From a virus: a stretch of DNA of 46,971 nucleotides. A program made the translations under genes and the position numbers. The notes under the pieces were generated by a model. The model was given only the letters and a program-made list of their open reading frames with translations, ran no database searches and was not told the DNA's origin. Within the stretch, counting starts at the first letter, position 1. The number at the start of each line of letters is the position of its first letter. Below are positions 15,834 through 23,572 of the stretch, piece after piece. The stretch is from the IMG/VR virus record IMGVR_UViG_3300037245_000684, positions 1-46,971 of that record; one strand, 5' to 3'.

Positions 15834-16034
15834 TTAGTTTTCCTTAATTGTATTTTCTTTCAGTTCAATTATGCCACACTTTGTTTTAACAACATCAATC
15901 CTCATCTGTGCTAACTTGTAAACAATACCGACCACGGCAATCATCCCAGCGTAATACAACTTGTCAGGAGCATCTATTGATAAGTGAGCTATTGCCTGTA
16001 TTACAAATAGTGTTGTTGTTAGTTTCTTGCTCAT
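15834..16034 (-). CDS. Small membrane protein, possible holin (66 aa)
   Basis: Two hydrophobic stretches (residues ~5-18 and ~27-44, 'LYYAGMIAVVGIVYKLAQM') are separated by a short polar turn and followed by a charged C-terminal tail ending KENTIKEN. The size and two-segment layout are like class II holins. It is packed tightly between two late genes (1-nt gaps). No other obvious holin is visible in this operon; the alternative is a generic membrane protein. Confidence 0.5.
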   Translation of the reverse strand: MSKKLTTTLFVIQAIAHLSIDAPDKLYYAGMIAVVGIVYKLAQMRIDVVKTKCGIIELKENTIKEN

Positions 16035-16035
16035 T

Positions 16036-16299
16036 TCATTGCCCTACGTTTAATATCCTCTGCGCCATTCGCCGGAGGAACTGGTTCTTTGTTTGCTTCT
16101 TGCCTGTCAACATACCTTGTGCCATAGTCTTGAAGAATGATTCCTCTTTGCCCTCGATGATCTTAAGCACATCGGCAAGCATATCATTATGCAGAATCCT
16201 ATCTTCTTCAGTCTCGATCTTCGTAAATACCCGAGCGAGACGAACCGCCAAGAAGTTCGGACCTGCTGCCATGTATGCTCTTTGTATGGGGTTGCTCAT
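16036..16299 (-). CDS. Late protein of unknown function (87 aa)
   Basis: A basic, helical protein (MSNPIQRAYMAAGPNFLAVR) with acidic patch 'KIETEEDRIL' and C-terminal 'QFLRRMAQRILNVGQ'. There is no membrane segment. Its start overlaps the stop of the 29-aa basic gene by 4 nt, indicating translational coupling. No family recognised. Confidence 0.6.
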   Translation of the reverse strand: MSNPIQRAYMAAGPNFLAVRLARVFTKIETEEDRILHNDMLADVLKIIEGKEESFFKTMAQGMLTGKKQTKNQFLRRMAQRILNVGQ

Positions 16300-16385
16300 T
16301 TCTTCTTACCCTTTTTATGAGACGTTTTCTTTTTCGTTCCGCCTGCCGCTTTGCGACCTCGCTTGTAGCCTATTCCTTTTGGCAT
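16296..16385 (-). CDS. Very small Lys/Arg/Gly-rich protein (29 aa)
   Basis: From the ATG at 16385, preceded by a GGGAGCG ribosome site, the frame encodes MPKGIGYKRGRKAAGG followed by a Lys-rich tail. Tiny basic proteins beginning MPKGIGY occur in many podovirus late operons and may bind DNA. The gene overlaps both neighbours by a few bases (ATG/TGA and stop/start), the usual sign of a real coupled gene. A comparable 25-aa basic gene lies at 41249-41326. Confidence 0.65.
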   Translation of the reverse strand: MPKGIGYKRGRKAAGGTKKKTSHKKGKKK

Positions 16386-16669
16386 TATCCGCTCCCTACA
16401 ATAATTAGTTTGCGTTCAGGTACGATTACTTTCGGTTCCGGGTTTACTGCTGTCAATACAAAGGTGTTCGTTGCCGGATCAAACAGAGTCGTCAATGTCG
16501 CAGTGTCCGGCACTGCATCCATGTCGGCTTTAGATATATTCATCTTGCCGCCGTTATTGTCAATAATCTTCCATAAGACAGCGTTCGTCATCGCCTGCAA
16601 GTTCTCTTTGGTCTGGCGGCGTTCCTGTTTCTCTTGGCGCGTTATCTGTTTTGATGTTTTTGCTACCAT
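16385..16669 (-). CDS. Late protein of unknown function (94 aa)
   Basis: The first ~30 residues are charged and helical (SKQITRQEKQERRQTKEN), followed by 'AMTNAVLWKIIDNNGG', then a beta-type end ('VIVPERKLIIVGSG'). Start and stop overlap adjacent genes. It may be a small head-assembly protein near the portal; nothing specific recognised. Confidence 0.6.
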   Translation of the reverse strand: MVAKTSKQITRQEKQERRQTKENLQAMTNAVLWKIIDNNGGKMNISKADMDAVPDTATLTTLFDPATNTFVLTAVNPEPKVIVPERKLIIVGSG

Positions 16670-16812
16670 TAAGCTACCCTACCTATCTGTATTTCTTCAA
16701 CCTTTAAGTCTTTTTTGTTTCTTCCGCATTTGCATTTAGCGTTCGCATTGTCATTGTCAGCCCAAAACCCTTTCCCGCATATGCATCTCAATAATTTTAC
16801 CCAACCACTCAT
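16669..16812 (-). CDS. Small zinc-ribbon-like late protein (47 aa)
   Basis: The start ATG at 16812 overlaps the portal stop codon (TAATG), and the stop overlaps the start of the 94-aa gene. The sequence MSGWVKLLRCICGKGFWADN continues to a CKCGR, so two CxC pairs (CIC and CKC) are separated by 15 residues, suggesting a metal-binding ribbon. Nothing more can be said of function. Confidence 0.6.
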   Translation of the reverse strand: MSGWVKLLRCICGKGFWADNDNANAKCKCGRNKKDLKVEEIQIGRVA

Positions 16813-18632
16813 TACACAGCCTCCTTCACTTGCTCGATTACGCTTGTTTCATCAACTGGACCCTGCAAAGCCTTACTTGCCTTCATAAGCTCGATCTGGT
16901 TTTCTTGCTGCAACTGTGCGGCTCTTTGTTCGTTAATCCCTGCAACAATCTCGTCGTATTCCTCAGTCGGTACAATCTCACTTGCCGGGAAGTCCACGGC
17001 CTCAAGCATCTTATCCATCGTGCCTTTCAGACGTAGACCATGCTTGAGGTCAGGTTCCATATCAAGCAAGCCAGATTCACGAACCAGGGCGATACCGGTA
17101 GTAATCGGTTCCAATGCCTGAGTAAGCTTCTGAGCCTGAGCAAGCGGACTGACAAAGGTTGGCTGAATACCAATCGTTACGACATTCTCCGTAGCGTTAC
17201 TGAGGATTATATCGGTAATGTTCGCCATAGTATCAGGATCGAACGGCCCGCGACCTGCCCGAGCTTCAATGTCAACCATGCGAGCATCGGCAACAGACAA
17301 GTATTTGCTGTGAGTTTCAATAGCTGGACTGAGCAATGTAGCCTTTTCGCCTGCCATCTGGAATATCTGCGTAGCTGTTACCGGCTGTTTGTTCTGCCTG
17401 GCCAACTGCGAGAACATCTGAAACTTGTCAATAAAGAACCATCGCTGCAACGCTTCATCGTATATCTCGATTATCTCGCTCGGTATATTAAGGCTGCCAA
17501 TAAGATCAAGAGACTTAGGAGGTCGATCATATTCCTGCTTTCCAACATACATTTGTCCCTCGGGCGAAAGGTGCATATTACCCTTCATCGTGTCCATCGC
17601 GATAACCGGAGGTCTATTCATCAACTGGGCATTCTCAAGCAAATTCTTATGAACCTGCTGAAGTCCCATATTGTCCCATATTGCGTACCATGCCGGAGTG
17701 CGGCTTGCAGCTTCCCACGGCTTCTTGTCAAAGTCCCAATTAACAAACGGCTGCGAGAAATAGCCCATATTGTCATTCAGGGGCTTATTCTTCTTGCTTG
17801 CGTCCTGGTCAGTGATTTCAAGGAAGTAAACAGATAACCAGGTCCAGTCACCGGCAGGCTTCTTGAATGCGTCATTGCCAGAACCATCCCATATCTGATC
17901 GTCAACCTTGAACACTGCCCGGTAAACCGTGAACTCCTGATTGAGCTTACCTGCCTTTAGTGCGTTGTTCACTGACATAGTGAGCTTTTCTGTAGCCTTG
18001 GTCCCGTCAGGATCGTCGCCGATAAAGGTGTCATGTATTTGTTTTGCAGTCCACTTCTTATCGCGGACTATACATCCATTAACCTCATTAAATTTGTCGT
18101 AGTAAAGACGGACGTTCTTATAATACTGAGGCATCCACATAGTCCGACCGGAAGATTCCACTGATTCGCCAAACATTACAGGGGAGCCGGTGGTTATTCC
18201 GTCAAGGGTAAACTGAGGCTGCACATCGTAGAAGTTAGATCGTTGATACACTTCGTTCATGTAGACCTTAACGTCCTGTAGCCAAATATCAAGCTCGTCA
18301 ATAGTCCGGAGGCTGAATTGTTCCATCTGATAGCGGATCCAGACAATGTTCTTCGATACAAGATTACCCTGGAATCCAGTAGCCATACTCTTAGAATACC
18401 AAGCACCCGAGCCGTTATAGATGTTTTGACCCAGTAAGTCCATATCCTTGCCACCGCCACCAGTAGACCCGGAGTTAGTAGAACCCTCACTGTCATTCTC
18501 AGGCTGTTCGTCACTCCTGAATATGCGGATTATCTGCTCTCGGTTGGTGTTCAGGGTAGAATACTTACCCTCAAGCTCTTGCCATCGGTCAGTTATCCGG
18601 TCGTATAATGTTCTATCTTTCCATGCTACCAT
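16812..18632 (-). CDS. Portal protein / head-to-tail connecting protein (606 aa)
   Basis: The start 'YDRITDRWQELEGKYSTLNTNREQI', the Gly/Ser-rich loop at residues ~48-60, and motifs 'NIYNGSGAWYSKSMATGFQGNL' and 'TRTPAWYAIWDNMGLQQVHKNLLENAQLMNRPP'-type residues in the crown/stem region identify the T7 gp8-like connecting-protein family (bacteriophage head to tail connecting). It is somewhat longer than T7 gp8 (536 aa). It forms the dodecameric DNA channel. It follows the small 81-aa gene and the GNAT-like gene after the terminase, the normal order in this group. Confidence 0.88.
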   Translation of the reverse strand: MVAWKDRTLYDRITDRWQELEGKYSTLNTNREQIIRIFRSDEQPENDSEGSTNSGSTGGGGKDMDLLGQNIYNGSGAWYSKSMATGFQGNLVSKNIVWIRYQMEQFSLRTIDELDIWLQDVKVYMNEVYQRSNFYDVQPQFTLDGITTGSPVMFGESVESSGRTMWMPQYYKNVRLYYDKFNEVNGCIVRDKKWTAKQIHDTFIGDDPDGTKATEKLTMSVNNALKAGKLNQEFTVYRAVFKVDDQIWDGSGNDAFKKPAGDWTWLSVYFLEITDQDASKKNKPLNDNMGYFSQPFVNWDFDKKPWEAASRTPAWYAIWDNMGLQQVHKNLLENAQLMNRPPVIAMDTMKGNMHLSPEGQMYVGKQEYDRPPKSLDLIGSLNIPSEIIEIYDEALQRWFFIDKFQMFSQLARQNKQPVTATQIFQMAGEKATLLSPAIETHSKYLSVADARMVDIEARAGRGPFDPDTMANITDIILSNATENVVTIGIQPTFVSPLAQAQKLTQALEPITTGIALVRESGLLDMEPDLKHGLRLKGTMDKMLEAVDFPASEIVPTEEYDEIVAGINEQRAAQLQQENQIELMKASKALQGPVDETSVIEQVKEAV

Positions 18633-18635
18633 AGA

Positions 18636-18881
18636 TTAAATCCCTAATAGTCCTGGTTTACCTAATACTGGCGTTCCAAAGTCCTTAGTCAGTAACGATG
18701 CTTTCCTTTGCCTATTCTTCTTGGCAGCTTCTGAGTCCTGCGGTAACGCCTCTGCTGTCTTTGTCTCATTTACTGCCGTTTGCTTGGGTAATTTCGGTTT
18801 CTTGCTAAATGCACCGCCAGCCGCCGCACCCGCCGCAATCCCGCCGCCCAACAATAACAATGTCGCTGTTTCAATACCCAT
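18636..18881 (-). CDS. Small late protein with hydrophobic Gly/Ala N-terminus (81 aa)
   Basis: I choose the ATG at 18881 (MGIETATLLLLGGGIAAGAA), which has a GAGGTGG site and overlaps the preceding gene by 11 nt; the longer frame to 18968 lies within that gene. A Gly/Ala-rich hydrophobic segment (residues 6-24) is followed by a basic Pro/Lys region and a Lys/Gln-rich tail. Similar short proteins accompany portal genes in T7-like and BPP-1-like phages and may be minor virion or membrane-active proteins. Confidence 0.6.
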   Translation of the reverse strand: MGIETATLLLLGGGIAAGAAAGGAFSKKPKLPKQTAVNETKTAEALPQDSEAAKKNRQRKASLLTKDFGTPVLGKPGLLGI

Positions 18882-19308
18882 TTGCCACCTCGTATATATC
18901 GTTAGTAATACCCGGAAACATTTCACTTGATACTGTCTTTTTGTAAACGCCGCCAATAAACTTCGCATACCTCGCGCCGTTGCATAAGTCAGACGGGATG
19001 CTGAACACGCCCCGACAACCCGGCAGTAATGATCTGAACTTCTTACAGAATGCCACTGTCGCCCTTGCGATTGTTATGACGGAGAACTCATTCGAATATA
19101 TAGCCCACATATTCCATACATTGTTGTGTAAAATGGCACCACAACAGCCAACCGGCTTATCATCCTTGAAATACGTAAACGCATTACCCTGCATTTCTGC
19201 ATGTTCGGCGAGGCCCTCAGTTATTATAGTACCCCTTGAATCAGACTCGACAATGTTTAATCTTATCTGCATCAGGTCTGCTTTATGTAGTTTGCGGATT
19301 CCGGTCAT
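18871..19308 (-). CDS. GNAT-like acetyltransferase, gp13-related (145 aa)
   Basis: The layout fits a short GNAT fold: N-terminal helix region, 'GNAFTYFKDDKPVGCCGAIL', then 'VWNMWAIYSNEFSVITIARATVAFCKKF', and a final strand region. It resembles the T7 gp13-type proteins that occur beside portal/terminase genes. The acetyl-CoA loop is not obvious, so catalytic activity is uncertain. It lies between a membrane protein gene and the portal-adjacent small gene, all with overlapping ends. Confidence 0.6.
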   Translation of the reverse strand: MTGIRKLHKADLMQIRLNIVESDSRGTIITEGLAEHAEMQGNAFTYFKDDKPVGCCGAILHNNVWNMWAIYSNEFSVITIARATVAFCKKFRSLLPGCRGVFSIPSDLCNGARYAKFIGGVYKKTVSSEMFPGITNDIYEVANGY

Positions 19309-19649
19309 TATGAAATCGCCTTTCCTGTTGAATGCGTAGGGTTTATACCGGTTCGTCGTCTCTGTCCGAGGAATACTACTCGCCAGCCGCAGATAAGCCT
19401 GTAAGTCTTCGTATGCCCTGCTCGCTCCGAAAACAGCATAGGTGTTCGCTTAATAGAAAACCCTCGACCAAACAAGCGAACCCAGAAGACATCTTTACTT
19501 ACATTATGATCACTCTCTTTGATTAGCCATAAAACCAACACTACCGCTATCAATACCCGCTGAATCGGTGTGAATGGCTCAGGATAGAACACTAAAACGG
19601 CAGCATAGGCCATTTCTAGCATTCCTATCGCGTTTATAGATTTATTCAT
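19308..19649 (-). CDS. Small protein with two hydrophobic segments (113 aa)
   Basis: Two hydrophobic segments (residues ~7-22 and ~29-43, 'VLIAVVLVLWLI') precede a basic C-terminal half with several Arg pairs. It overlaps the terminase stop by 4 nt and abuts the GNAT-like gene. A membrane role, perhaps lysis related, is possible. No family is recognised. Confidence 0.5.
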   Translation of the reverse strand: MNKSINAIGMLEMAYAAVLVFYPEPFTPIQRVLIAVVLVLWLIKESDHNVSKDVFWVRLFGRGFSIKRTPMLFSERAGHTKTYRLICGWRVVFLGQRRRTGINPTHSTGKAIS

Positions 19650-21265
19650 CGCATCCCCCGCCTTAATACGTTGTTATTGTAAGCACCACCGCCAGCACCA
19701 ACAAGGACGCTGTTAATGCGATTAGCCTGGCCGCCTGTGTCAATATTGCCGATCAGCGACCGTGTGCGCCCGAGCCGTTTGCCACCGATCGATTCTTCAA
19801 CCCAAACCATACCGAGTCCCTGGAAAGCATCTGAGTCGTCCGCAGACCAATCATCGACCGGCTTATCTGAATACTTCTTTTTGTCATCATCCCACTCATA
19901 GCGGTAGAATCCAAGAGACTTCGTAAGTCCCGTTGTTTTCTTCGCCTCAAAGAATACATGCGGAAAGATCATCCTTGCCGCTTCGATACTATCACCTTTT
20001 GCCTTACATCGATCCACTTGCTGTACCTTGCCAACCCCCAGCAATTGCTCAACTGTATCAAACAAAGGCTCGGCGGTAACTGCGTTGCGTTTGGCTGCGT
20101 CATGCGGTAAATAGTGCATTTCGTATACATAAGGCTTATCTTTAACAATCTTGCAATGATAAGTAATGCCCCGATTAGCTTTTTGATGATGGTCTATTAT
20201 TCGCACCTCGGCGCCGATAAACTGCACAAATAGAACAACTGTCGGGTGCCCAATGCCTAAATCCCAGAACGTATAAACAGGCACGCTCTCTTGGTATGGG
20301 AGGAAACAGACCCGGCCTTCTGATCTTGCTTGTTCAAGTTCTTCGGCAAATACCGCACCTTCGACGGCTTGTTCGAATGCTTCAGCCGGATAACTTGGGT
20401 GTTCACGCTTCATAAGTCGACCAAGACCGTTCGCGCCGTCACGCTTTAACGCATACCATGCCTTTTGTCCCTCGGTCAGTTCGACATTACGCTTCTCGCT
20501 AAGCTCTAAGAAGTACCGTTTAAGCTCATCAGATACAGTAATGCCCGCTGGTTCGGTCGTATTCTTCGGGTCGTCATGCCAGGCAAAGAAATGGAACCGG
20601 CTCTGCATCTTGTTTAATTCCAGTCCGCCTGCCTTTTCACTGGCAGTATCAGCCTGGGACTGAATGCAAGCATCGTAAAAGTCACCAGCCCCGCCCTCGG
20701 CAGTGCTTTCGTCAAAGAAATACGATCCTTCGTGAAGTGCCGGCAGTGTACCAGTGAGAAGCTCTATTGCTTTTTGTGGGAACTTAGCGCACATCTTACC
20801 GCGTTCAGATACATGCAGAAAACGCAAGGTGCTTGATCTCATGGACATAGCAACGCGAATCCCGCTATTATTCCCGAATCTCAACTCGTTAGCGTTGGAC
20901 TTGAGCAGGGGTATTCTATCGCGGATCATCTTTGGGAGGTTGTCGTAGGGATATTTTACTTTTGTTGCGAATATCTTTTGAACGGCTTCTTTGGTGTGGG
21001 CTATGATACCAGCTTCGATATTGTCATTGAATAAACACATGTCCAGGCCGATGATGTCGATTAGCGTGCTGAATCCATGCTGCCGGCTCTTAAGGATCTC
21101 GTTCCAATACCACATTTCATCATAAAACTTGTTCTGAGCATAACGCATCTTAAACTTAACACGCTCTGACTTCTCATTGATAACCCAATAAAGGTTGTTG
21201 AGACGCCAGAAAGGATCATTAAGATTCTTCACAAGCTCAGGTGGTAGTGTTTGTTTATATCCCAT
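19646..21265 (-). CDS. Terminase large subunit (539 aa)
   Basis: The ATPase motor is visible: a Walker A-like 'LKSRQHGFSTL' (residues 58-68) and a Walker B/catalytic segment 'RFLHVSERGKM' (148-158). The C-terminal RNase H-like nuclease begins at 'TFWDLGIGHPTVVLF' near residue 333 with its first catalytic Asp. Overall length and order match podovirus terminases of the Terminase_6 kind. It pumps DNA into the prohead with the portal. The small subunit gene lies 30 nt upstream. Confidence 0.88.
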   Translation of the reverse strand: MGYKQTLPPELVKNLNDPFWRLNNLYWVINEKSERVKFKMRYAQNKFYDEMWYWNEILKSRQHGFSTLIDIIGLDMCLFNDNIEAGIIAHTKEAVQKIFATKVKYPYDNLPKMIRDRIPLLKSNANELRFGNNSGIRVAMSMRSSTLRFLHVSERGKMCAKFPQKAIELLTGTLPALHEGSYFFDESTAEGGAGDFYDACIQSQADTASEKAGGLELNKMQSRFHFFAWHDDPKNTTEPAGITVSDELKRYFLELSEKRNVELTEGQKAWYALKRDGANGLGRLMKREHPSYPAEAFEQAVEGAVFAEELEQARSEGRVCFLPYQESVPVYTFWDLGIGHPTVVLFVQFIGAEVRIIDHHQKANRGITYHCKIVKDKPYVYEMHYLPHDAAKRNAVTAEPLFDTVEQLLGVGKVQQVDRCKAKGDSIEAARMIFPHVFFEAKKTTGLTKSLGFYRYEWDDDKKKYSDKPVDDWSADDSDAFQGLGMVWVEESIGGKRLGRTRSLIGNIDTGGQANRINSVLVGAGGGAYNNNVLRRGMR

Positions 21266-21294
21266 TTAGTTCGTTTCTATCGAATCCTGCGAGT

Positions 21295-21699
21295 TTACAC
21301 TTTATTTTTAGTTTTAATCGGAAGGCAGGCACCAACGCCGCCTATTTCCTTCATCAGAATAGCCAAGTCATCGGTTATGCCGTGATCGACTTCGCACTTG
21401 TCCGCCTGGTTAAGTTCATTCTTACCTAGGAAGATCAATAACGCTGGATTACCCTTCTTAGCGGCTGCATTCTGCATCTTTCGCAGGTTATTCTTTCGCT
21501 CACACCTTTTCTTTGTTAATTGTTTCCCGAAACGCCTTACAATCGATTCATGCGGTATATCCATAATCGTTGCTATTGTGTTATTCTGGCATCCATTAAG
21601 TGCTAATGTGTTCATTTTCTTTATTTGTGCAGGGGTAAATACTGTCTTGGGTCTACCTGTCTTCTTGGCTGTTTTCTTTTTAGCGGTCTTTTTAGCCAT
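21295..21699 (-). CDS. Terminase small subunit-like DNA-binding protein (134 aa)
   Basis: A Lys-rich start is followed by 'GRPKTVFTPAQIKKMNTLALNGCQNNTIATIMDIPHESIVRRFG', a helix-turn-helix of the small-terminase type, and then 'KKGNPALLIFLGKNELNQADK'. That last pattern (gNpalliFLgKnelg..D) is typical of small terminase-like proteins. Its position directly before the large subunit supports the role of pac/cos recognition. It overlaps the preceding coiled-coil gene by 8 nt. Confidence 0.75.
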   Translation of the reverse strand: MAKKTAKKKTAKKTGRPKTVFTPAQIKKMNTLALNGCQNNTIATIMDIPHESIVRRFGKQLTKKRCERKNNLRKMQNAAAKKGNPALLIFLGKNELNQADKCEVDHGITDDLAILMKEIGGVGACLPIKTKNKV

Positions 21700-21847
21700 T
21701 CGGTAAAGCCTTTTCCAGTTTAAACAGTGCTTGTTCTGTTTCTGCGATTGCTTGCTTTAGTTCTGTGTCTTGCGTTCCCTCGAATGCGATCATCCCGCCT
21801 TTGAGGTGTTCGATCTGGCTTTTCAAGTTTCCAATTCGATCATCCAT
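21692..21847 (-). CDS. Short coiled-coil protein at head of the late operon (51 aa)
   Basis: From the ATG at 21847 (MDDRIGNLKSQIEHLKGGMI) the protein is an uninterrupted amphipathic helix with heptad-like Leu/Ile spacing. A longer GTG-started reading to 21916 would run through the predicted promoter, so I prefer the short form. The expected transcription start lies only a few bases before this ATG, so translation may be nearly leaderless. Function unknown. Confidence 0.5.
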   Translation of the reverse strand: MDDRIGNLKSQIEHLKGGMIAFEGTQDTELKQAIAETEQALFKLEKALPNG

Positions 21848-21855
21848 ATATTTAC

Positions 21856-21883
21856 ATAATACACCATTGGGGAGAAAATGCAA
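21856..21883 (-). promoter_or_regulatory. Putative late promoter (minus strand)
   Basis: On the minus strand TTGCAT (21883-21878) and TATTAT (21861-21856) are separated by 16 bp. The site lies just after a strong minus-strand terminator and before the terminase and virion genes, so it is the best candidate for starting the whole late operon. Confidence 0.5.
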
Positions 21884-21936
21884 CATATATTTCTGGAAAT
21901 GATGTATTTTTACCACATTTATTTATCTCTGCGCAT

Positions 21937-21968
21937 TAAAAAAGCCCCCAGCTTATCACCGAGGGCCT
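21937..21968 (-). terminator. Intrinsic terminator ending the early minus-strand unit
   Basis: Read on the minus strand, GCCCTC (21966-21961) pairs with GGGGGC (21949-21944, one G-U) and is followed at once by TTTTTT. It separates the 68-aa gene from the late operon. Confidence 0.8.
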
Positions 21969-22005
21969 ATATTTGATTAAATGCAAATTGTTTCTTTATT
22001 TCATG

Positions 22006-22212
22006 TCAGTGGTTTTGCCAACGCAAGTAAGGGTCATCTTCGGTTTCTTCTGGTACGTGATAACCTGGAGCTTTCTTTGGTTCTTCGGCCTTCACTTTCT
22101 TTATCACACCAAAACCGTATTTTCCTACGCACAGTCCGCTAAAATTCACCTTTAATGGGAACCTAGCGAAGTCTAACAGGTTGAACTTCCAGAATATCGG
22201 GCCTCTAATCAT
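22006..22212 (-). CDS. Early small protein of unknown function (68 aa)
   Basis: Starts MIRGPIFWKFNLLDFARFPLK after an AAGGAG site and ends in an acidic, Pro-rich tail ('EEPKKAPGYHVPEETEDDP'). There are no Cys clusters or membrane segments. It is the last gene before the terminator. No family recognised; a small host-takeover protein is possible from position only. Confidence 0.6.
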   Translation of the reverse strand: MIRGPIFWKFNLLDFARFPLKVNFSGLCVGKYGFGVIKKVKAEEPKKAPGYHVPEETEDDPYLRWQNH

Positions 22213-22238
22213 GCTCTGTTCTCCTTTATATTGGGTTA

Positions 22239-22427
22239 TTACTGCACCTTTTCTATGGTTATCTCGTCATCTCTCAGCCAGTCATCCATTATAGACGGGT
22301 CTTCGGATATGCTGGCCTTGTCGTATTCCATCATTTCTTCTTCTGTAAAGACACCCTCTGGATAATTATCTGAGTCCACCTCTATTATAGCTGTGGATTG
22401 CCTGGTTACTTTTATTTTAAACTTCAT
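22239..22427 (-). CDS. Early small acidic protein (62 aa)
   Basis: An N-terminal beta stretch (MKFKIKVTRQSTAIIEVDS) is followed by an acidic helical tail with many Glu/Asp. A strong AAGGAAG site precedes the ATG. The acidic, compact character is common among phage proteins that inhibit host enzymes, but nothing identifies a target. Confidence 0.6.
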   Translation of the reverse strand: MKFKIKVTRQSTAIIEVDSDNYPEGVFTEEEMMEYDKASISEDPSIMDDWLRDDEITIEKVQ

Positions 22428-22511
22428 GTCTTACTTCCTTTCTTGTGTACTATTTATGTTCTATCTTTACCGAGTCTAAAACCATGCATATTACAAGGTT
22501 ACGGCCAATTG

Positions 22512-23006
22512 TTATTCTGGGAAATTAAGTCTTGCAAATTCGCCAAAATACTTTATAGCTGCTGTATCGTAAGCCTTGGCTGCCTTGATTAAGCAAAAAA
22601 AAGAACCAAGACTGATATATTTGCCGTTTAACCAAATACTTGACCGCCACATATTAGATGCTTTACGAAAACACACCCCTTTGTAACCACTCTTATTTGT
22701 AGACTTAATACCTCTATTCCATGAGTTCTGTTGTGTAGTAACTAACCTCAAGTTAGATCGCTGGTTATTAAGACCGTTGCCATCTATATGGTCAACTTCC
22801 ATTCCATCAGGGGCGTTAAGTATAACTCTGTGCATCGGAACTCTTTTTCCATCAATACGGGCAGTGACATATATGGTCTTACTGTTCCTGCTGTAGTTTG
22901 ATGCAGACCACCTGCATTTACAATCCATAAGGGATTTAAAATCAGAATCATCTACCATGGTGATTGCGTCTGGGTGTTTTTGCGTGCTTACGTCAATTTG
23001 TTTCAT
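22512..23006 (-). CDS. HNH homing endonuclease with AP2 DNA-binding domain (164 aa)
   Basis: Residues ~55-85 contain the HNH core 'VPMHRVILN...EVDHIDGNGLNNQRSNLRL', with the DH pair and two downstream Asn. Residues ~105-160 form an AP2-like domain ('SGYKGVCFRKASNMWRSSIW', 'KAAKAYDTAAIKYFGEFARLNF'). This is a standard phage free-standing homing endonuclease. Two relatives lie on the plus strand (27513-28001 and 39386-39868). It has its own promoter-like sequence and a leader with interleaved inverted repeats. Confidence 0.92.
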   Translation of the reverse strand: MKQIDVSTQKHPDAITMVDDSDFKSLMDCKCRWSASNYSRNSKTIYVTARIDGKRVPMHRVILNAPDGMEVDHIDGNGLNNQRSNLRLVTTQQNSWNRGIKSTNKSGYKGVCFRKASNMWRSSIWLNGKYISLGSFFCLIKAAKAYDTAAIKYFGEFARLNFPE

Positions 23007-23008
23007 GG

Positions 23009-23090
23009 GTCAAGTCCATAGAAAAACCCGCTCACAAGGGACTTGACTACCTCGTTTGCGGGTTATCTTAAAATTTATATATAGTGTCAA
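23009..23090 (-). promoter_or_regulatory. Promoter and pseudoknot-order leader of the minus HNH gene
   Basis: On the minus strand a perfect TTGACA (23090-23085) is followed after 17 bp by GATAAC (23067-23062). Downstream, AACCCGC (23064-23058) pairs with GCGGGTT (23031-23025), and GTCAAGTCC (23047-23039) pairs with GGACTTGAC (23017-23009). The order is a-b-a'-b', i.e. a pseudoknot or mutually exclusive hairpins. The last arm lies 3 nt before the ATG and covers any ribosome site. If transcription starts ~6 nt after GATAAC the first arm would be outside the RNA, so only the 9-bp b hairpin would then act. Confidence 0.5.
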
Positions 23091-23201
23091 GTCTATCATA
23101 GTTCGTTCATTTTAGCATGAAGCCTATTAGGAATCAAGTAAAATCTTTCTATTAAGTGAAAATAGTTATCTGTCCCTACCGTTAGCTCTTTGGAGGATGG
23201 T

Positions 23202-23435
23202 CTAGTCTGAACTCTTAGAACTGCTTGACGAACTGCTTTTGATCAATGCTCCACACAGGAACGTCAAACACCAAGCCTTGCCCCATGTAAGGACAGGTAA
23301 TGAGAATATATAAGGCATGGTAGCGTTCCATGTCCACTTGACAGGGAATGCGAATAAAAGAGAGAATCCGCCTATTGTGAATAATAACGCTGCTATCACT
23401 CCGATTACTGCTGCTGCTGCTAATAATGCTTTCAT
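23202..23435 (-). CDS. Small membrane protein (77 aa)
   Basis: I use the ATG at 23435 (MKALLAAAAVIGVIAALLFT), preceded by TTGGAGTT; an upstream TTG would add four residues. Two hydrophobic segments (residues ~2-28 and ~42-68) flank 'KWTWNATMPYIFS', and the C-terminus is a run of Ser/Lys ending SSD. It could alter the host envelope early in infection. No family recognised. Confidence 0.6.
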   Translation of the reverse strand: MKALLAAAAVIGVIAALLFTIGGFSLLFAFPVKWTWNATMPYIFSLPVLTWGKAWCLTFLCGALIKSSSSSSSKSSD

Positions 23436-23437
23436 AA

Positions 23438-23527
23438 TTAACTCCAATAAAAAAGCCCAATCCCGGCAACCTTCACATTACCGTTATTGAGCTTAATTTC
23501 AAATTCTATTGTTGTGAAGGAATTCAT
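23438..23527 (-). CDS. Possible 29-aa leader peptide
   Basis: ATG at 23527 to TAA at 23440-23438 encodes MNSFTTIEFEIKLNNGN followed by a short hydrophobic end. It lacks a recognisable ribosome site, and its stop is 2 nt from the next ATG, so it could couple translation of the membrane protein. It may equally be chance. Confidence 0.3.
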   Translation of the reverse strand: MNSFTTIEFEIKLNNGNVKVAGIGLFYWS

Positions 23528-23547
23528 TGTTTATTTACTTTTAAAGG

Positions 23548-23556
23548 CTACTTCAT
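23548..23556 (-). other. Two-codon minigene (Met-Lys-stop) with strong ribosome site
   Basis: On the minus strand AAGGAG (23568-23563) is followed after 6 nt by ATG AAG TAG. Promoter, perfect ribosome site and immediate stop together recall the lambda bar minigenes, which titrate tRNA by peptidyl-tRNA drop-off. It may also be the remnant of a gene. Confidence 0.35.
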
Positions 23557-23572
23557 GTTAGTCTCCTTAGAT

